A stretch of 64,000 nucleotides of DNA from an uncultured Lachnospiraceae bacterium (GCA_949471785.1 CASWRE010000002.1:88821-152820), one strand, 5' to 3'; counted from the stretch's first letter, positions 18,880-29,462 are shown. The notes: generated by a model from the letters alone, not told the origin. Program-made: numbers and translations.

Positions 18880-19941
18880 ATGGCTGATCGAACTACTTAT
18901 CATACGCAGCGTGACCGGGAAAATATTTTAAAACTTCGGGAGGTTCTACAGACGCTTCCGCAATTTTGTCGGGATTATTTTCGGGCCATTGATGCTACAA
19001 CGACAACACAGACCAGGATTTCTTATGCCTATGACATACGGATATTTTTTCAGTTTTTGTTGACGCAGAATCCGTCTCTGGAGGGCGCTTCCATGCAAAA
19101 TCTGCCTGTCGATATCCTGGATCAGGTTAAGGCCATCGACATCGAGGAATATATGGAATATTTGAAGCTGTATGATACCCATGAGGATCAGGTCATGACG
19201 AACGGTGAACGGGGCTTAAAACGCAAAATATCGGCTCTCAGAAGCTTTTACGCTTACTATTTCCGCAAAGAAATGATTCAGACTAATCCTACCGTTTTAA
19301 TTGATATGCCCAAGATTCATGATAAGGCTATTATTCGCCTGGACGCTGATGAGGTAGCCTCCCTGCTGGACTATGTGGAATCTTGTGGGGAAAAGTTAAC
19401 CGGGCAGAAAAAAACGTATTATGAAAAGACAAAAGAAAGGGATCTGGCGCTAATCACATTGTTCCTGGGCACAGGTATTCGTGTATCCGAATGCGTAGGC
19501 TTGGACATAGAGGATGTAGATTTTAGGAACAATGCAGTCAAAGTTACGCGAAAAGGCGGAAATGAAATGTTTGTATACTTTGGCGAGGAAGTGGAAAAGA
19601 CTCTCCGAAAGTATCTGAAAATTCGTGACGGAATTACGCCTGTTGCCGGACACGAGCATGCTCTCTTCTACTCTACCCAGAGAAAGCGAATTAGTGTCAA
19701 AGCAGTGGAAAACCTGGTGAAAAAATATACTCGTGAGATTACCGGTACAAAAAAGATCACTCCCCATAAGCTTCGCAGTACATACGGTACATCCCTGTAC
19801 CAGGAAACCGGCGATATTTATCTGGTAGCCGACGTGCTGGGTCATAAAGATGTCAATACAACCAGAAAACATTATGCGGCCATGGATGACAATCGGCGCA
19901 GGCGGGCGGCCTCTGCAGTTCGCTTGCGGGAAACGAAATAA
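18880..19941 (+). CDS. Tyrosine recombinase (XerC/XerD-like)
   Basis: GTGIRVSECVGLD, HKLRSTYGTSLYQ, LGHKDVNTTRKHY: R..HxxR..H..Y active-site pattern. Confidence 0.92.
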   Translation: MADRTTYHTQRDRENILKLREVLQTLPQFCRDYFRAIDATTTTQTRISYAYDIRIFFQFLLTQNPSLEGASMQNLPVDILDQVKAIDIEEYMEYLKLYDTHEDQVMTNGERGLKRKISALRSFYAYYFRKEMIQTNPTVLIDMPKIHDKAIIRLDADEVASLLDYVESCGEKLTGQKKTYYEKTKERDLALITLFLGTGIRVSECVGLDIEDVDFRNNAVKVTRKGGNEMFVYFGEEVEKTLRKYLKIRDGITPVAGHEHALFYSTQRKRISVKAVENLVKKYTREITGTKKITPHKLRSTYGTSLYQETGDIYLVADVLGHKDVNTTRKHYAAMDDNRRRRAASAVRLRETK

Positions 19942-19945
19942 AGGA

Positions 19946-20395
19946 TCAGTCAAAAAGATGCTCATCCAGCAAAATCGTAAAGGGTCCGTCGTTTACCAGG
20001 CTGACTTTCATCTCGGCTCCGAATATTCCGGTTTCGACCACCGGAGTCTGTTTCCGGCATTCCGCAATGATATAGTCGTAAAGAAGTTCTGCTTTTTCAG
20101 GCGCTCCGGCTTCAATGAAACTGGGACGATTGCCTTTGCGACAATTGGCATACAGAGTAAATTGGGATACTAATAACAGCTCGCCGTTCACGTCTTTCAG
20201 GGAGAGGTTCGTTTTACCGTTTTCATCCTCGAATATTCGCAGATTCAGCAATTTACGAATATAGTTATCGGCAATCTTTTCTGTATCCCTCTCTCCTACG
20301 CCAATCAGGACAAGGAGTCCTTTACCAATCTGTCCGGTTATTTTCTGATCTACGGTAACAGAAGCTTCTGTAACCCGCTGAATGACCAATTTCAT
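19946..20395 (-). CDS. dtd: D-aminoacyl-tRNA deacylase
   Basis: [16 protein letters not shown]...[20 protein letters not shown]. Confidence 0.97.
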   Translation of the reverse strand: MKLVIQRVTEASVTVDQKITGQIGKGLLVLIGVGERDTEKIADNYIRKLLNLRIFEDENGKTNLSLKDVNGELLLVSQFTLYANCRKGNRPSFIEAGAPEKAELLYDYIIAECRKQTPVVETGIFGAEMKVSLVNDGPFTILLDEHLFD

Positions 20396-20451
20396 TTATC
20401 AATTGTTCCTTTCATACTGGTTTGTATTCAGATATAAAGTGATTTCAATTA

Positions 20452-21930
20452 CTATTTTTTGGGTTTGTGGATTTTCGTACCCATATCTTCCTCAATCTCT
20501 CCAAACTCAGAAGCTTTGCGGATCTCCACAAAGCTGTCTTCCCGTAAATACGGGATATCTGCCTGCCGTCCCTTTCTTGAAGCCTTTCGGATAATATATG
20601 CCGGCAAGATCTCATCGTCCGTATCCGGATCAGAAAGGCGGTTCCCCCGCACACCGTAGCGGAACACCTGAGAGCGGTCAAAGGGCTGCATGGCATCTTT
20701 GCATGGCTTTCTGGTTTGTTCGTCTACGTGATTGAGATTGTCATAATCTTCTACTTCGAGTGGAAGCTGATGTTTTTTCAGGCGGCGTTCGATGGCATTG
20801 CTGCAGATCTGGCTGACTACGGCAAACAGCGGAACACCGATAATCATACCGACTACCCCAAAGAAGCCGCTGCCTACCAGAATCGCTACCACTACCATGA
20901 AACTGGATAAGCCCGTTGAATTGCCGAGAATCTTAGGCCCGATAAAGTTTCCGTCACATTGCTGAAGCACCAGGATAAATATTACAAAATAGAGGCATTT
21001 CAATGGGTTGACTAATAAAATCAGCAATGCACAGGGAATAGCGCCAATAAAGGGACCAAAAAACGGTATAATATTTGTTACTCCCACCACCACGCTTACC
21101 AGCAACGCATAAGGTATGCCCAAAAGCGTTGTGCCAATGTAACAGAGCAGACCGATAATTGCCGAGTCAATGATTTTTCCCACGAAGAATCCACCGAAAG
21201 TGCGCTCCACGAATCGAAGATCCCGCAAAATATTATTGGCGATCTCTACCCTGGGAATGCAGGCATAGAGCAATCTTTTTCCCCTGGCCAAAAAAGTTTC
21301 TTTACCGTATAGAAAATATATGGAAATCATACTGCCGATAATCGCATTTTTCAGAAATACCAGAATATCAAATACCCGCGAAGAAAAAAGCTTCATAATA
21401 TCCTGCAGCCGCGGAAGAAGGGAATTCAGCCAGGACTCCGCTTTCTCAATGGCCGTTTCCATCAGTCCGCTGGCCGAACTTTCCAGATCCGGATTATCGC
21501 GGAATAACTGAATCAGCCAATCCTGTATATTTACCGCATAGCGAGGGAAACTGTTGATCAGATTGATGATGCTGTCCATGAGCTGAGGAACCAGCATGGC
21601 AAAAAGAGCATAAATACAGGCATAGAAAAATACCAGGGATAAAATCACACATACCAGGCGTATTATTTTTCCCAGCCTTTCTCTTGGCTCAAAGCCTCGC
21701 CATTTGCAAAGCTTCCCCACATCTTTTTCCAAAAATTTCATTACCGGATTTAAGAAATAAGCGATCACCGCTCCGAACAGAATAGGAGCCAGAATATTAT
21801 ACAGTGAGCCCAGCCTTCGGATCAGGCCGTCCAGCCGAAAGATCAGAGAATAGAAAATAATGCTTGCGGCAACCACACAAAAAGCGGTCACCCCCCAATT
21901 AATATACTTTTTGTCGATTTTGAATTTCAT
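20452..21930 (-). CDS. AI-2E family transporter (YtvI/PerM-like)
   Basis: Multi-TM with GVTNIIPFFGPFIGAIP motif; start ambiguous (ORF extends to 21996). Confidence 0.88.
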   Translation of the reverse strand: MKFKIDKKYINWGVTAFCVVAASIIFYSLIFRLDGLIRRLGSLYNILAPILFGAVIAYFLNPVMKFLEKDVGKLCKWRGFEPRERLGKIIRLVCVILSLVFFYACIYALFAMLVPQLMDSIINLINSFPRYAVNIQDWLIQLFRDNPDLESSASGLMETAIEKAESWLNSLLPRLQDIMKLFSSRVFDILVFLKNAIIGSMISIYFLYGKETFLARGKRLLYACIPRVEIANNILRDLRFVERTFGGFFVGKIIDSAIIGLLCYIGTTLLGIPYALLVSVVVGVTNIIPFFGPFIGAIPCALLILLVNPLKCLYFVIFILVLQQCDGNFIGPKILGNSTGLSSFMVVVAILVGSGFFGVVGMIIGVPLFAVVSQICSNAIERRLKKHQLPLEVEDYDNLNHVDEQTRKPCKDAMQPFDRSQVFRYGVRGNRLSDPDTDDEILPAYIIRKASRKGRQADIPYLREDSFVEIRKASEFGEIEEDMGTKIHKPKK

Positions 21931-22189
21931 AAAAGCAGTCACCTGTCCCATTTCCATATAGCTCGTCCGCGATAGGCTTTTCCCCTGTCGGTTCAAAACA
22001 AAGCTTATTTTTCATTATAGCACAGCTTTTGATTTCTGCATCTCTTTTATGAAATTTTTATAGTCGATAGAATGTGAAGACATTATTCTTCACACCCTTT
22101 TCAAGCATTTCTAACTCTACGATACTTTTTTCATACGATGTGTTATAATAGTCAAAGTTTCGAAAAAAATCTAAGGGGGGAATTGTACC

Positions 22190-22927
22190 ATGAATACGCA
22201 AAAGCTACTGAGTTATACGAGAAAAGCCGTAGATGAATATCGGCTGATTGAGGACAATGATAAAATAGCCGTGGGCATTTCCGGGGGAAAAGACAGTCTG
22301 ACATTGCTTACGGCTCTTTACGGTCTTATGCGTTTTTATCCTCATCCTTTTACGCTGGAAGCCATTACGGTGGATCTGGGCAATCCCGGTTTTGATACAG
22401 ATGGCATTCAGGCCTATTGTGATAAACTGAATGTCCCCTATACTTGTGTAAAAACAGAGATTGCCCGGATTATATTCGAGGAAAGAAAGGAGAAAAATCC
22501 CTGCTCACTCTGCGCGAAGATGCGGAAGGGCGCGCTGAACGAGGCCATAAAAGCACGGGGATGCAATAAAGTGGCCTACGCCCATCACAAGGACGATATT
22601 ATTGAGACGTTGTTTATGTCTTTGATCTATGAAGGGCGCATAAATACCTTCTCTCCGCGTACTTATCTGGACAGAACTGATCTTACAGTTATACGTCCCT
22701 TGCTATTCGTTGATGAAGCGGAGATCGCCGCATACAGCCGCGATGCAGCCCTTCCTGTGACAAAAAGCTATTGTGCGGCAGACGGTTTTACCAAAAGGGA
22801 ATCTACAAAAGAATTGCTCTCCGGCATTTACCGGGATAATCCGGGCGCCAGAGAGCGAATATTCGGAGCCATATTAAATCAGGAATTTCCCGGATGGCCC
22901 GAAAGAATCAACAGATATGAAAGATGA
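22190..22927 (+). CDS. TtcA/TilS-like PP-loop tRNA thiolation family ATPase
   Basis: GISGGKDSLTLL PP-loop, CSLCAKMRKGAL CxxC. Confidence 0.85.
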   Translation: MNTQKLLSYTRKAVDEYRLIEDNDKIAVGISGGKDSLTLLTALYGLMRFYPHPFTLEAITVDLGNPGFDTDGIQAYCDKLNVPYTCVKTEIARIIFEERKEKNPCSLCAKMRKGALNEAIKARGCNKVAYAHHKDDIIETLFMSLIYEGRINTFSPRTYLDRTDLTVIRPLLFVDEAEIAAYSRDAALPVTKSYCAADGFTKRESTKELLSGIYRDNPGARERIFGAILNQEFPGWPERINRYER

Positions 22928-22974
22928 TTGGGGAGAAACACAGACTACTGCCGGAAACATGTTTACATATTTTT

Positions 22975-23880
22975 TTACAGCTTATCCAGTAATACTTCAA
23001 AATATTCCGGCAGGGGAGCTGCGCATTCTATATAAGTCCCTGTACGGGGATGCATAAAGCCCAGCGTCATGGCATGAAGACACTGTCCTTCCAGGTGATG
23101 GAAGGGGGATTTTGAAGGTCCATAGACGGTATCGCCCAGCAGAGGATGACCCAGTGAGGCCATGTGAACCCGAATCTGGTGGGTACGGCCTGTCTCCAGA
23201 CGGCACTCAATATAGGTGAAAGAAGAAAAACGCTGTAATACCTGATAATGAGTCACGGCATTTTTTCCATTTTTATAATTGATTGCCATTTTTTTCCTGT
23301 CTGTGGGATGGCGGCCGATGGGAGCGTCTATGGTTCCCTGATCCTTTGAGAGCTGTCCCCACACAATGGCCCGATAGCGGCGATTGACAGTATGATCTTT
23401 TAGCTGTCCGGCAAGGGCCTGATGGGCCATATCATTTTTGCAGATAAGCAGGGAACCTGTGGTGTCCCGGTCTATGCGGTGGACAATACCCGGCCGCAAG
23501 ACGCCGTTGATTCCGGACAGACAGCTGTCACAATGGTATAGAAGGGCATTGACCAGAGTACCACTATAATGACCGGCTGCTGGATGTACCACCATTCCTT
23601 TTGGTTTATTGACCACCAAAAGGTCGTTGTCTTCATAAAGAATATCCAGAGGAATGGGTTCCGGTCGGATGTCCGGCTTCACATTATCCGGTATTTCTAT
23701 AGCTAGGATATCATTCCCAACGAGCCGGTAGCTGCTTTTTACCGATTTTCCGTTAACATTCACACACCCGTTTTTAATCAGTTTCTGTAAATAAGAGCGA
23801 GAGAAATCGGGAATCCGTTCGTTTAAAAATACATCGATCCGCTCTCCGTTTCCATCGGCAGTAAACACCATCCGGTTCAT
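22975..23880 (-). CDS. rluD: 23S rRNA pseudouridine synthase, RluD family
   Basis: S4 domain, GIVHRIDRDTTGSLLICKND, RTHQIRVHMASLGHPLLGD. Confidence 0.95.
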   Translation of the reverse strand: MNRMVFTADGNGERIDVFLNERIPDFSRSYLQKLIKNGCVNVNGKSVKSSYRLVGNDILAIEIPDNVKPDIRPEPIPLDILYEDNDLLVVNKPKGMVVHPAAGHYSGTLVNALLYHCDSCLSGINGVLRPGIVHRIDRDTTGSLLICKNDMAHQALAGQLKDHTVNRRYRAIVWGQLSKDQGTIDAPIGRHPTDRKKMAINYKNGKNAVTHYQVLQRFSSFTYIECRLETGRTHQIRVHMASLGHPLLGDTVYGPSKSPFHHLEGQCLHAMTLGFMHPRTGTYIECAAPLPEYFEVLLDKL

Positions 23881-24398
23881 GGCGTTTTCCTCTTCTCTTT
23901 ACCAAACAGAAAATCAAATTCTTCGTCCTCGTAGTAAAAAAATATCAGAATCAGAGCCAACACACAGGAACATGTCACATAAATATCCGCCACATTAAAA
24001 ATCGGAAAATCAATCAGGCAAAAATAGATAAAATCGACAACATAGTGATGAACAATCCTGTCAATCATATTTCCAATAGCTCCGGCAGCCAGCGCCACCG
24101 TGATCAACCGCAGGGGCAGCATACGTCGGGATACAGGCATACGTGTCCAGAAAAAGACGGCGGCAATCAGAAATACCACTGCCAGAATCAGGGATATCCA
24201 CTGTTGGTTCTGAAATATGCCAAAAGCGGCTCCCCGATTTTCCAGATATTCCAGACGCAGAACGCCGGAAATCAGATTTATTCCTGCGGAGCCTTTGAGA
24301 CAGGCGACAGCCATGGCCTTCGTCCATTGATCAAGGCAGACCAACAGAAAAAGCAATGGAATTCCCCACCATCCATGCAATTTATTTTGTTTGCGCAT
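23877..24398 (-). CDS. lspA: Prolipoprotein signal peptidase II
   Basis: LDQWTKA, ENRGAAFGIF, GNMIDRI, FPIFNVADIYV. Confidence 0.96.
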   Translation of the reverse strand: MRKQNKLHGWWGIPLLFLLVCLDQWTKAMAVACLKGSAGINLISGVLRLEYLENRGAAFGIFQNQQWISLILAVVFLIAAVFFWTRMPVSRRMLPLRLITVALAAGAIGNMIDRIVHHYVVDFIYFCLIDFPIFNVADIYVTCSCVLALILIFFYYEDEEFDFLFGKEKRKTP

Positions 24399-24462
24399 AA
24401 TCCCTTCTCCTGGTTCTTATAACTTCATTGTTCATGTAACTTCATTTGTGATATGACTTTCT

Positions 24463-25566
24463 TCAGACGTTTTTCTGTTCTGAGTCGTCGATATAGTGAA
24501 TCGCAGCCAGAAGCTCCTCATTGGTTACTGTATCGTCTATAAAGGCGTTACCCACCGCATTCAGGAGAATAAAGCGTATTCTTCCGCCGGCAGCTTTCTT
24601 ATCTGATTTTGTCGCTTCCAGAACCTTTTCGGCTGACAGCCCCTCCACACGATTAGGCAGACCATAGGCGCTGTTCATTTCCTCAATCCATGCAAGATCT
24701 CTTTGATCCAGGAGACCGCGCTGTACAGACAGCCATGCGGCCCCCACGATACCCACGCCGACACAATGACCGTGGAGCATGGAAAAATCTTTGAGTTTTT
24801 CTACAGCATGGCCGATGGTGTGCCCCAGATTCAAAATCGCTCTCTCACCCTGCTCCATGGGATCACGTTCTACTACGCCGGATTTTACTTTACAGCATTC
24901 TCGGATCATGTAGGCCAATGCCTCCGGCCGGCGGTTCAACACATCGCTGCGCCGCTGATCCAGCCAACGGTAAAGTGATCCGTTCCGGATTAACCCGGTC
25001 TTTAACACTTCGCCCATACCGCAGGAAAAAAGAGTGTCGTCCAATGTGGATAAAGTCGACATGTTCATATAGACAATGCGCGGCTGATGGAAAGCGCCGA
25101 TCATATTTTTGAATTGACGGAAATCCACGCCCGTCTTCCCTCCCACGCTACTATCCACCTGAGCCAACAGTGTGGTGGGAATCTGAATGAAATCAATGCC
25201 TCGCAGATAGGTGGCGGCTGCATAACCTGCAAGGTCACCCACTACGCCGCCGCCCAAAGCCACGAGGATGTCTTTTCTGGAATATCTTTTTTCGATCAGA
25301 AAATGATACAGTTCATTTACCGTATCCAGATTTTTTTGTTCCTCTCCTGCCGGGAAAACAAAAAGATCTGCCTGTATATCTCCCGGTAGTGCGGATAGCA
25401 AAGATTCGGCATATAGTTTTTCTACGTGGGAATCCGTTACCACACAGATTTTCGTGCAGGATAAATGTAAATCAGCCATGTGGTCGGACAGTGAATTGAA
25501 ATCTTCGGCCCATACAATGGGATAATCAAAAGCATGTGCTCTCGTCACGCGCAGTATTTTTTCCAT
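24463..25566 (-). CDS. aroB: 3-dehydroquinate synthase
   Basis: FPAGEEQKNL, GGGVVGDLAGYAAATYLRGIDFIQIPTTLLAQVDSSVGGKTGVD. Confidence 0.97.
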   Translation of the reverse strand: MEKILRVTRAHAFDYPIVWAEDFNSLSDHMADLHLSCTKICVVTDSHVEKLYAESLLSALPGDIQADLFVFPAGEEQKNLDTVNELYHFLIEKRYSRKDILVALGGGVVGDLAGYAAATYLRGIDFIQIPTTLLAQVDSSVGGKTGVDFRQFKNMIGAFHQPRIVYMNMSTLSTLDDTLFSCGMGEVLKTGLIRNGSLYRWLDQRRSDVLNRRPEALAYMIRECCKVKSGVVERDPMEQGERAILNLGHTIGHAVEKLKDFSMLHGHCVGVGIVGAAWLSVQRGLLDQRDLAWIEEMNSAYGLPNRVEGLSAEKVLEATKSDKKAAGGRIRFILLNAVGNAFIDDTVTNEELLAAIHYIDDSEQKNV

Positions 25567-25589
25567 TTTTTCGTTCTCCCAGTTTTATC

Positions 25590-26339
25590 TTAAATATATC
25601 GCAGCAGACGGATTCGTTGCTTTCCCTTTTTACTCTGGTTTTGCACTCCCAGATACTGGCATTTACCCTCCCCTCGCACGGAAATGCGGTCCCCTTCCCG
25701 TAAGGTATAGCCATTAGATAAGATCTGCCTGCCGTTGACATAGACAGCCCCTCCCGCAATATAGGGTACCGTCTTGCTTCTGGATAAACCGAAAGCCAAC
25801 GCCGTCACAGAATCCAGCCGTACGGAGCTGACGGTTCCGGATAATTCCTTATATTTTGGAGCAGGGATGGCTTCAGGCAGCTCAATGCGGGTTTTAACGG
25901 ATGTGTGCCGTATACGGCTGATCTCGCTTAATATGAGCGGCGTCATTTTCCGTACGCAAAAGACATAGGCTTTTGTATGGTCCATGAGAATATCTCCCAG
26001 GCAGGAACGCTCCATACCAATGTGCATCAGGGCGCCCAGATAATCTCTATGCGTCAGAGATTCGGCATACTTTTCCTGAAGAGGAGTGATAGATACACAG
26101 TCCATTGGAAAACTTGCCTCAAAGATAAGAGCATCAGGTAGGAAGGCTGCCATCTGACGCTCTGCTGCTTCGTATCCGCCGGAAAGCACAAGATTTACAC
26201 CAAAGCTTTCTACAGACAGACACTGTAAAATATGAAGTTCATGTAAATCAAGAAAATCAGAATACACCGCCATGTTTCGGCTATAGGCCCTGTGGGCCAG
26301 ATCCGTGAGGTGGCGTCTGATTACTTCATCCGCATTCAT
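25590..26339 (-). CDS. ylmH: YlmH family RNA-binding protein (S4 domain)
   Basis: Domain order and VYVNGRQILSNGYTLREGDRISVRGEGK S4 motif; adjacent to sepF. Confidence 0.88.
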   Translation of the reverse strand: MNADEVIRRHLTDLAHRAYSRNMAVYSDFLDLHELHILQCLSVESFGVNLVLSGGYEAAERQMAAFLPDALIFEASFPMDCVSITPLQEKYAESLTHRDYLGALMHIGMERSCLGDILMDHTKAYVFCVRKMTPLILSEISRIRHTSVKTRIELPEAIPAPKYKELSGTVSSVRLDSVTALAFGLSRSKTVPYIAGGAVYVNGRQILSNGYTLREGDRISVRGEGKCQYLGVQNQSKKGKQRIRLLRYI

Positions 26340-26341
26340 AA

Positions 26342-26932
26342 TCAGTAACTCATACGGGCAGAAGGCATCTCTGAGCCATTATCCATAATCTGTTGGAAAT
26401 CGCCGGAAATATCTACATTGGCAGGGGCCATGATGAAAATATAACTGGATGCTTTCTGTAAAGTTCCGCCTACCGCATAACATGCGCCACAGCAAAAATC
26501 AAAAATTCTTTGGGCCATATCTACATCGACACCTTCCAAGTTCAGAAATACGGTACAACCCGCAAGAAGGGTATCGGCAATCTCCTGTGTATCATCCATT
26601 CCTTTCGGTTTAATTCCACATACCTCCATATTGGGGACGTTGGAACGTCCTGTCATTGGTGTTATTTTTGAGCTGTTCCTGGGTTTTGCTGCAAGTTTGC
26701 CCTTGGACGATGTTGTTGTCTTTGCCGGCTCCTTTACGTTCCGGGCAGAAGCGGTTTTTTTCGGAGCCAGGTCATCGTCAAAATCATCGTCATCGTCCAG
26801 TTTTTTGAAAAAACGTTTTCTGGGTCTGGCATCTTCCTGAATATCGTCTTCTTCATCAAAGAATTCGTCATCATCATCATAATCATCATTAAGTTTAACT
26901 GCATTTAAGAATTTGTCGAATATACCCATCAC
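26342..26932 (-). CDS. sepF: Cell division protein SepF (acidic linker)
   Basis: MGIFDKFLNAVKL N-terminus, C-terminal ADTLLAGCTVFLNLEGVDVDMAQRIFDFCCGACYAVGGTL. Confidence 0.93.
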   Translation of the reverse strand: MMGIFDKFLNAVKLNDDYDDDDEFFDEEDDIQEDARPRKRFFKKLDDDDDFDDDLAPKKTASARNVKEPAKTTTSSKGKLAAKPRNSSKITPMTGRSNVPNMEVCGIKPKGMDDTQEIADTLLAGCTVFLNLEGVDVDMAQRIFDFCCGACYAVGGTLQKASSYIFIMAPANVDISGDFQQIMDNGSEMPSARMSY

Positions 26933-26948
26933 ACTCTCCCATCTCTAC

Positions 26949-27647
26949 TTACTGTCTTGCCGTGTAATCACGTTCTCCGAATACTCCTGTGCCCACACGG
27001 ACCATTGTGGAGCCTTCCTCTATAGCCACTTCATAATCATTTGTCATACCCATACTTAAAACACGCATGCTGACATTATTGATGTTTTTCATGGCAATGT
27101 CAACACTTAATTGTTTTAATTTAGAAAATACAGGCCGATTTTCCTCCGGATTGTTTACAAAAGGCGCTATCGTCATCAGTCCCTCAATTTTCAGGTTGGG
27201 GAGAGCTGCCATACTTTCCACCAGTCCGATGGTCTCTTCCGGCGTCACACCGAATTTTGTATCTTCCCCGGCCACGTTGACTTCCACAAGAACGGATACA
27301 GTGCAGCCTTTTTTAACAGCTTCTTTGCTGATAATCTCAGCCAGGTGCAGGGAATCTACAGAATGGATCAGACAGGTTTTGTCTATCGCTGTACGGACTT
27401 TATTTGTCTGCAGATGGCCGATCAGATGCCAGCGGATATCCTTGGGGAGAAGATCACGTTTCCGAATCAGCTCCTGTACCTTGTTTTCTCCGAAATCCCT
27501 CTGGCCGACGCCATAAGCTTCCTCAATCATGACTTCAGGTTTTGTCTTACTGACAGCAATCAGGGTCACATTTTCCCGTCTGCGGCCGGCTCTCTGGCAG
27601 GCGGCGGAGATTTTATTCTCCACCGCCGTCAAATTCTCAGCAATCAT
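26949..27647 (-). CDS. yggS: YggS family PLP homeostasis protein
   Basis: LIAVSKTKPEVMIEEAYGVGQRDFGENKVQEL...LSMGMTNDYEVAIEEGSTMVRVGTGVFG. Confidence 0.97.
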   Translation of the reverse strand: MIAENLTAVENKISAACQRAGRRRENVTLIAVSKTKPEVMIEEAYGVGQRDFGENKVQELIRKRDLLPKDIRWHLIGHLQTNKVRTAIDKTCLIHSVDSLHLAEIISKEAVKKGCTVSVLVEVNVAGEDTKFGVTPEETIGLVESMAALPNLKIEGLMTIAPFVNNPEENRPVFSKLKQLSVDIAMKNINNVSMRVLSMGMTNDYEVAIEEGSTMVRVGTGVFGERDYTARQ

Positions 27648-27658
27648 ACTTGTCTCCT

Positions 27659-29014
27659 TTAAAATAGTATTTCATCTTCCTGTACAGTATTGCTGTCCAG
27701 TACAATGTTGTCGTACAACGACAGTCCATAGGAAGTACCTGTGGCCACAATACAGTATTCCTCATTCTGATCAATGATCTCTATTTTACGGAATACCGCA
27801 TAGCCTTTGTTTACGCAGTACACTCCCTCCAGCTGGGCGATATCTTTCACCGTGAAGGTCTGGTTAGAGTTTTCCATAAGCAGGACGTCTCCGTCTGCAA
27901 ACTCCTGGGTATCTACATAATAATACTCTTCATCGCTTTCGTAAATTGTGGCATTGATAAATTCCGTGGATGTATTCCCGTCTTTATCCGTCACTCTTTT
28001 GAGAAATCCAATGTCCGAACTGTTCTCCACATTCACGGCAAATTTTTTGGAAATCAGATAGAAATCCTTCGAAACAACCGAAGAAACCGGTATCTTTAAT
28101 CCGGTTTCAGAATTGGTTACCAGTTCTATATCCAGAAAACGTTCTGTAACAAACCGGATCATACCGGAACTGAACGTGATCATGGCATAAATACCATCTG
28201 ACTTGGTGAGCAGTTTCAATTCACCATTCATGGATGAATCATCTTTCAAAAATTTAACTTTAATGCTCTCCCGCCCTTCCAGGCGGGACGCCTGGGAGGA
28301 GGTAAGCTGAATCAATATGGACCAGGTATCGTTGTCAATCAGCTTGTACACCGGAGCTCCGGCAGTCACTTTCTCTGCGGTTTTTAGATTTCGGTATTGA
28401 TAAGAGGAACGGTCAAAATCTGCTGATGTGACACTCTGCTCCGTCACATTTTCATATCCGTCCTCAGAATAAACGATTACGCCGTTTTCCGGTGACTGAT
28501 AAACAGTACCCTGTCCCGAAAGCATAGCTGTGCTGCTGCCGCCCTCCAGTCCCGCATAATTTAAAATACTGCCGGATAGGGCATACTTAAATGCATATAC
28601 ATCATTAAAATGAGCCGGGTCAAAGGAATTGGCAAACTGGGCCACCAGGGATCTCACCCCATTTAAAGATTCCTCAGACAACTTTGTTTCCCCAGTGGTT
28701 TTTGGGGGTGTCTGGCTCAGAGAATAGACGGCTCCGGCCTTGCGTACTTTACGCCCCTCCAGGGCATAATAATTCACATATCCTTCATTATTGGCTGTAA
28801 TCAGTGTTTCGCTTCGTACAGCAATAGCCGTATAAGTCTGATTACGGGCCAGAGGCCCTGCTGTCACCTGGCAGGTAGAAATATGCGTAGTCGTGGCATA
28901 TATGAAAATACATATGATAATATAGACCAGAATGGCTCCGAACAGTATAATACCGATATTCAGAGTGAAAGGAGAACGCCGCTGCTCCTTCTCTTTCTTT
29001 TCGCCTGACTGCAA
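27659..29014 (-). CDS. HlyD-like single-TM membrane protein, division-locus associated
   Basis: N-terminal TM, HlyD-like barrel sequence; TTG start with AAGGAG; downstream gene is yggS-sepF. Confidence 0.75.
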   Translation of the reverse strand: MQSGEKKEKEQRRSPFTLNIGIILFGAILVYIIICIFIYATTTHISTCQVTAGPLARNQTYTAIAVRSETLITANNEGYVNYYALEGRKVRKAGAVYSLSQTPPKTTGETKLSEESLNGVRSLVAQFANSFDPAHFNDVYAFKYALSGSILNYAGLEGGSSTAMLSGQGTVYQSPENGVIVYSEDGYENVTEQSVTSADFDRSSYQYRNLKTAEKVTAGAPVYKLIDNDTWSILIQLTSSQASRLEGRESIKVKFLKDDSSMNGELKLLTKSDGIYAMITFSSGMIRFVTERFLDIELVTNSETGLKIPVSSVVSKDFYLISKKFAVNVENSSDIGFLKRVTDKDGNTSTEFINATIYESDEEYYYVDTQEFADGDVLLMENSNQTFTVKDIAQLEGVYCVNKGYAVFRKIEIIDQNEEYCIVATGTSYGLSLYDNIVLDSNTVQEDEILF

Positions 29015-29162
29015 TGCAAAATCTCCTTACCATAAATGTATTTACGATTTTAACATTTTTGTAATATTATTACAAGAAGAAATTCAATTTTTTTCATACC
29101 AATGTATAAAAATGGAAAAAAAGTACATCCTAAGAGAAAATTCCATCAGGAGGACATTAGTA

Positions 29163-29384
29163 ATGAATGTAAAAGGTTTAGATTACACTGCATTGACAAT
29201 TGCAATTATCGGAGCGGTCAACTGGGGCCTGATTGGCTTTTTCAGTTTTGATCTGGTAGCCTGGATTTGTGGCAATATGTCCTGGCTGTCCCGTGTCATT
29301 TATGCCCTTGTGGGGCTGAGTGGTCTGTATATTATCAGCCTTTACGGTCGTGTGACCGGCATGTCTGCTCAGCATCAGGCATAA
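29163..29384 (+). CDS. DUF378 family (YuzA-like) membrane protein
   Basis: TIAIIGAVNWGLIGFFSFDLVAWI...SRVIYALVGLSGLYIISLYGR. Confidence 0.9.
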   Translation: MNVKGLDYTALTIAIIGAVNWGLIGFFSFDLVAWICGNMSWLSRVIYALVGLSGLYIISLYGRVTGMSAQHQA

Positions 29385-29410
29385 AAAATGATGAATTTTC
29401 CGACGTTCTC

Positions 29411-29449
29411 AGTACGCAGAAAAGCTGCCATTGGCAGCTTTTCTGTACT
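29411..29449. terminator. Bidirectional terminator between convergent genes
   Basis: CAGAAAAGCTGCC-att-GGCAGCTTTTCTG, 13-bp perfect stem. Confidence 0.85.
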
Positions 29450-29462
29450 TTATAGCAATTCA

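Noticed and set aside
18880-19941. Tyrosine recombinase considered as an integrase of a mobile element
   Set aside because: No attachment-site duplication, phage/ICE genes or GC shift seen; flanks are lexA and dtd, so more likely a chromosomal XerC/D-like protein.
22050-22105. GTGAAGA...TCTTCAC hairpin between the AI-2E and TtcA-like genes
   Set aside because: Only 7 bp in an AT-rich divergent promoter region; not enough to call an RNA.
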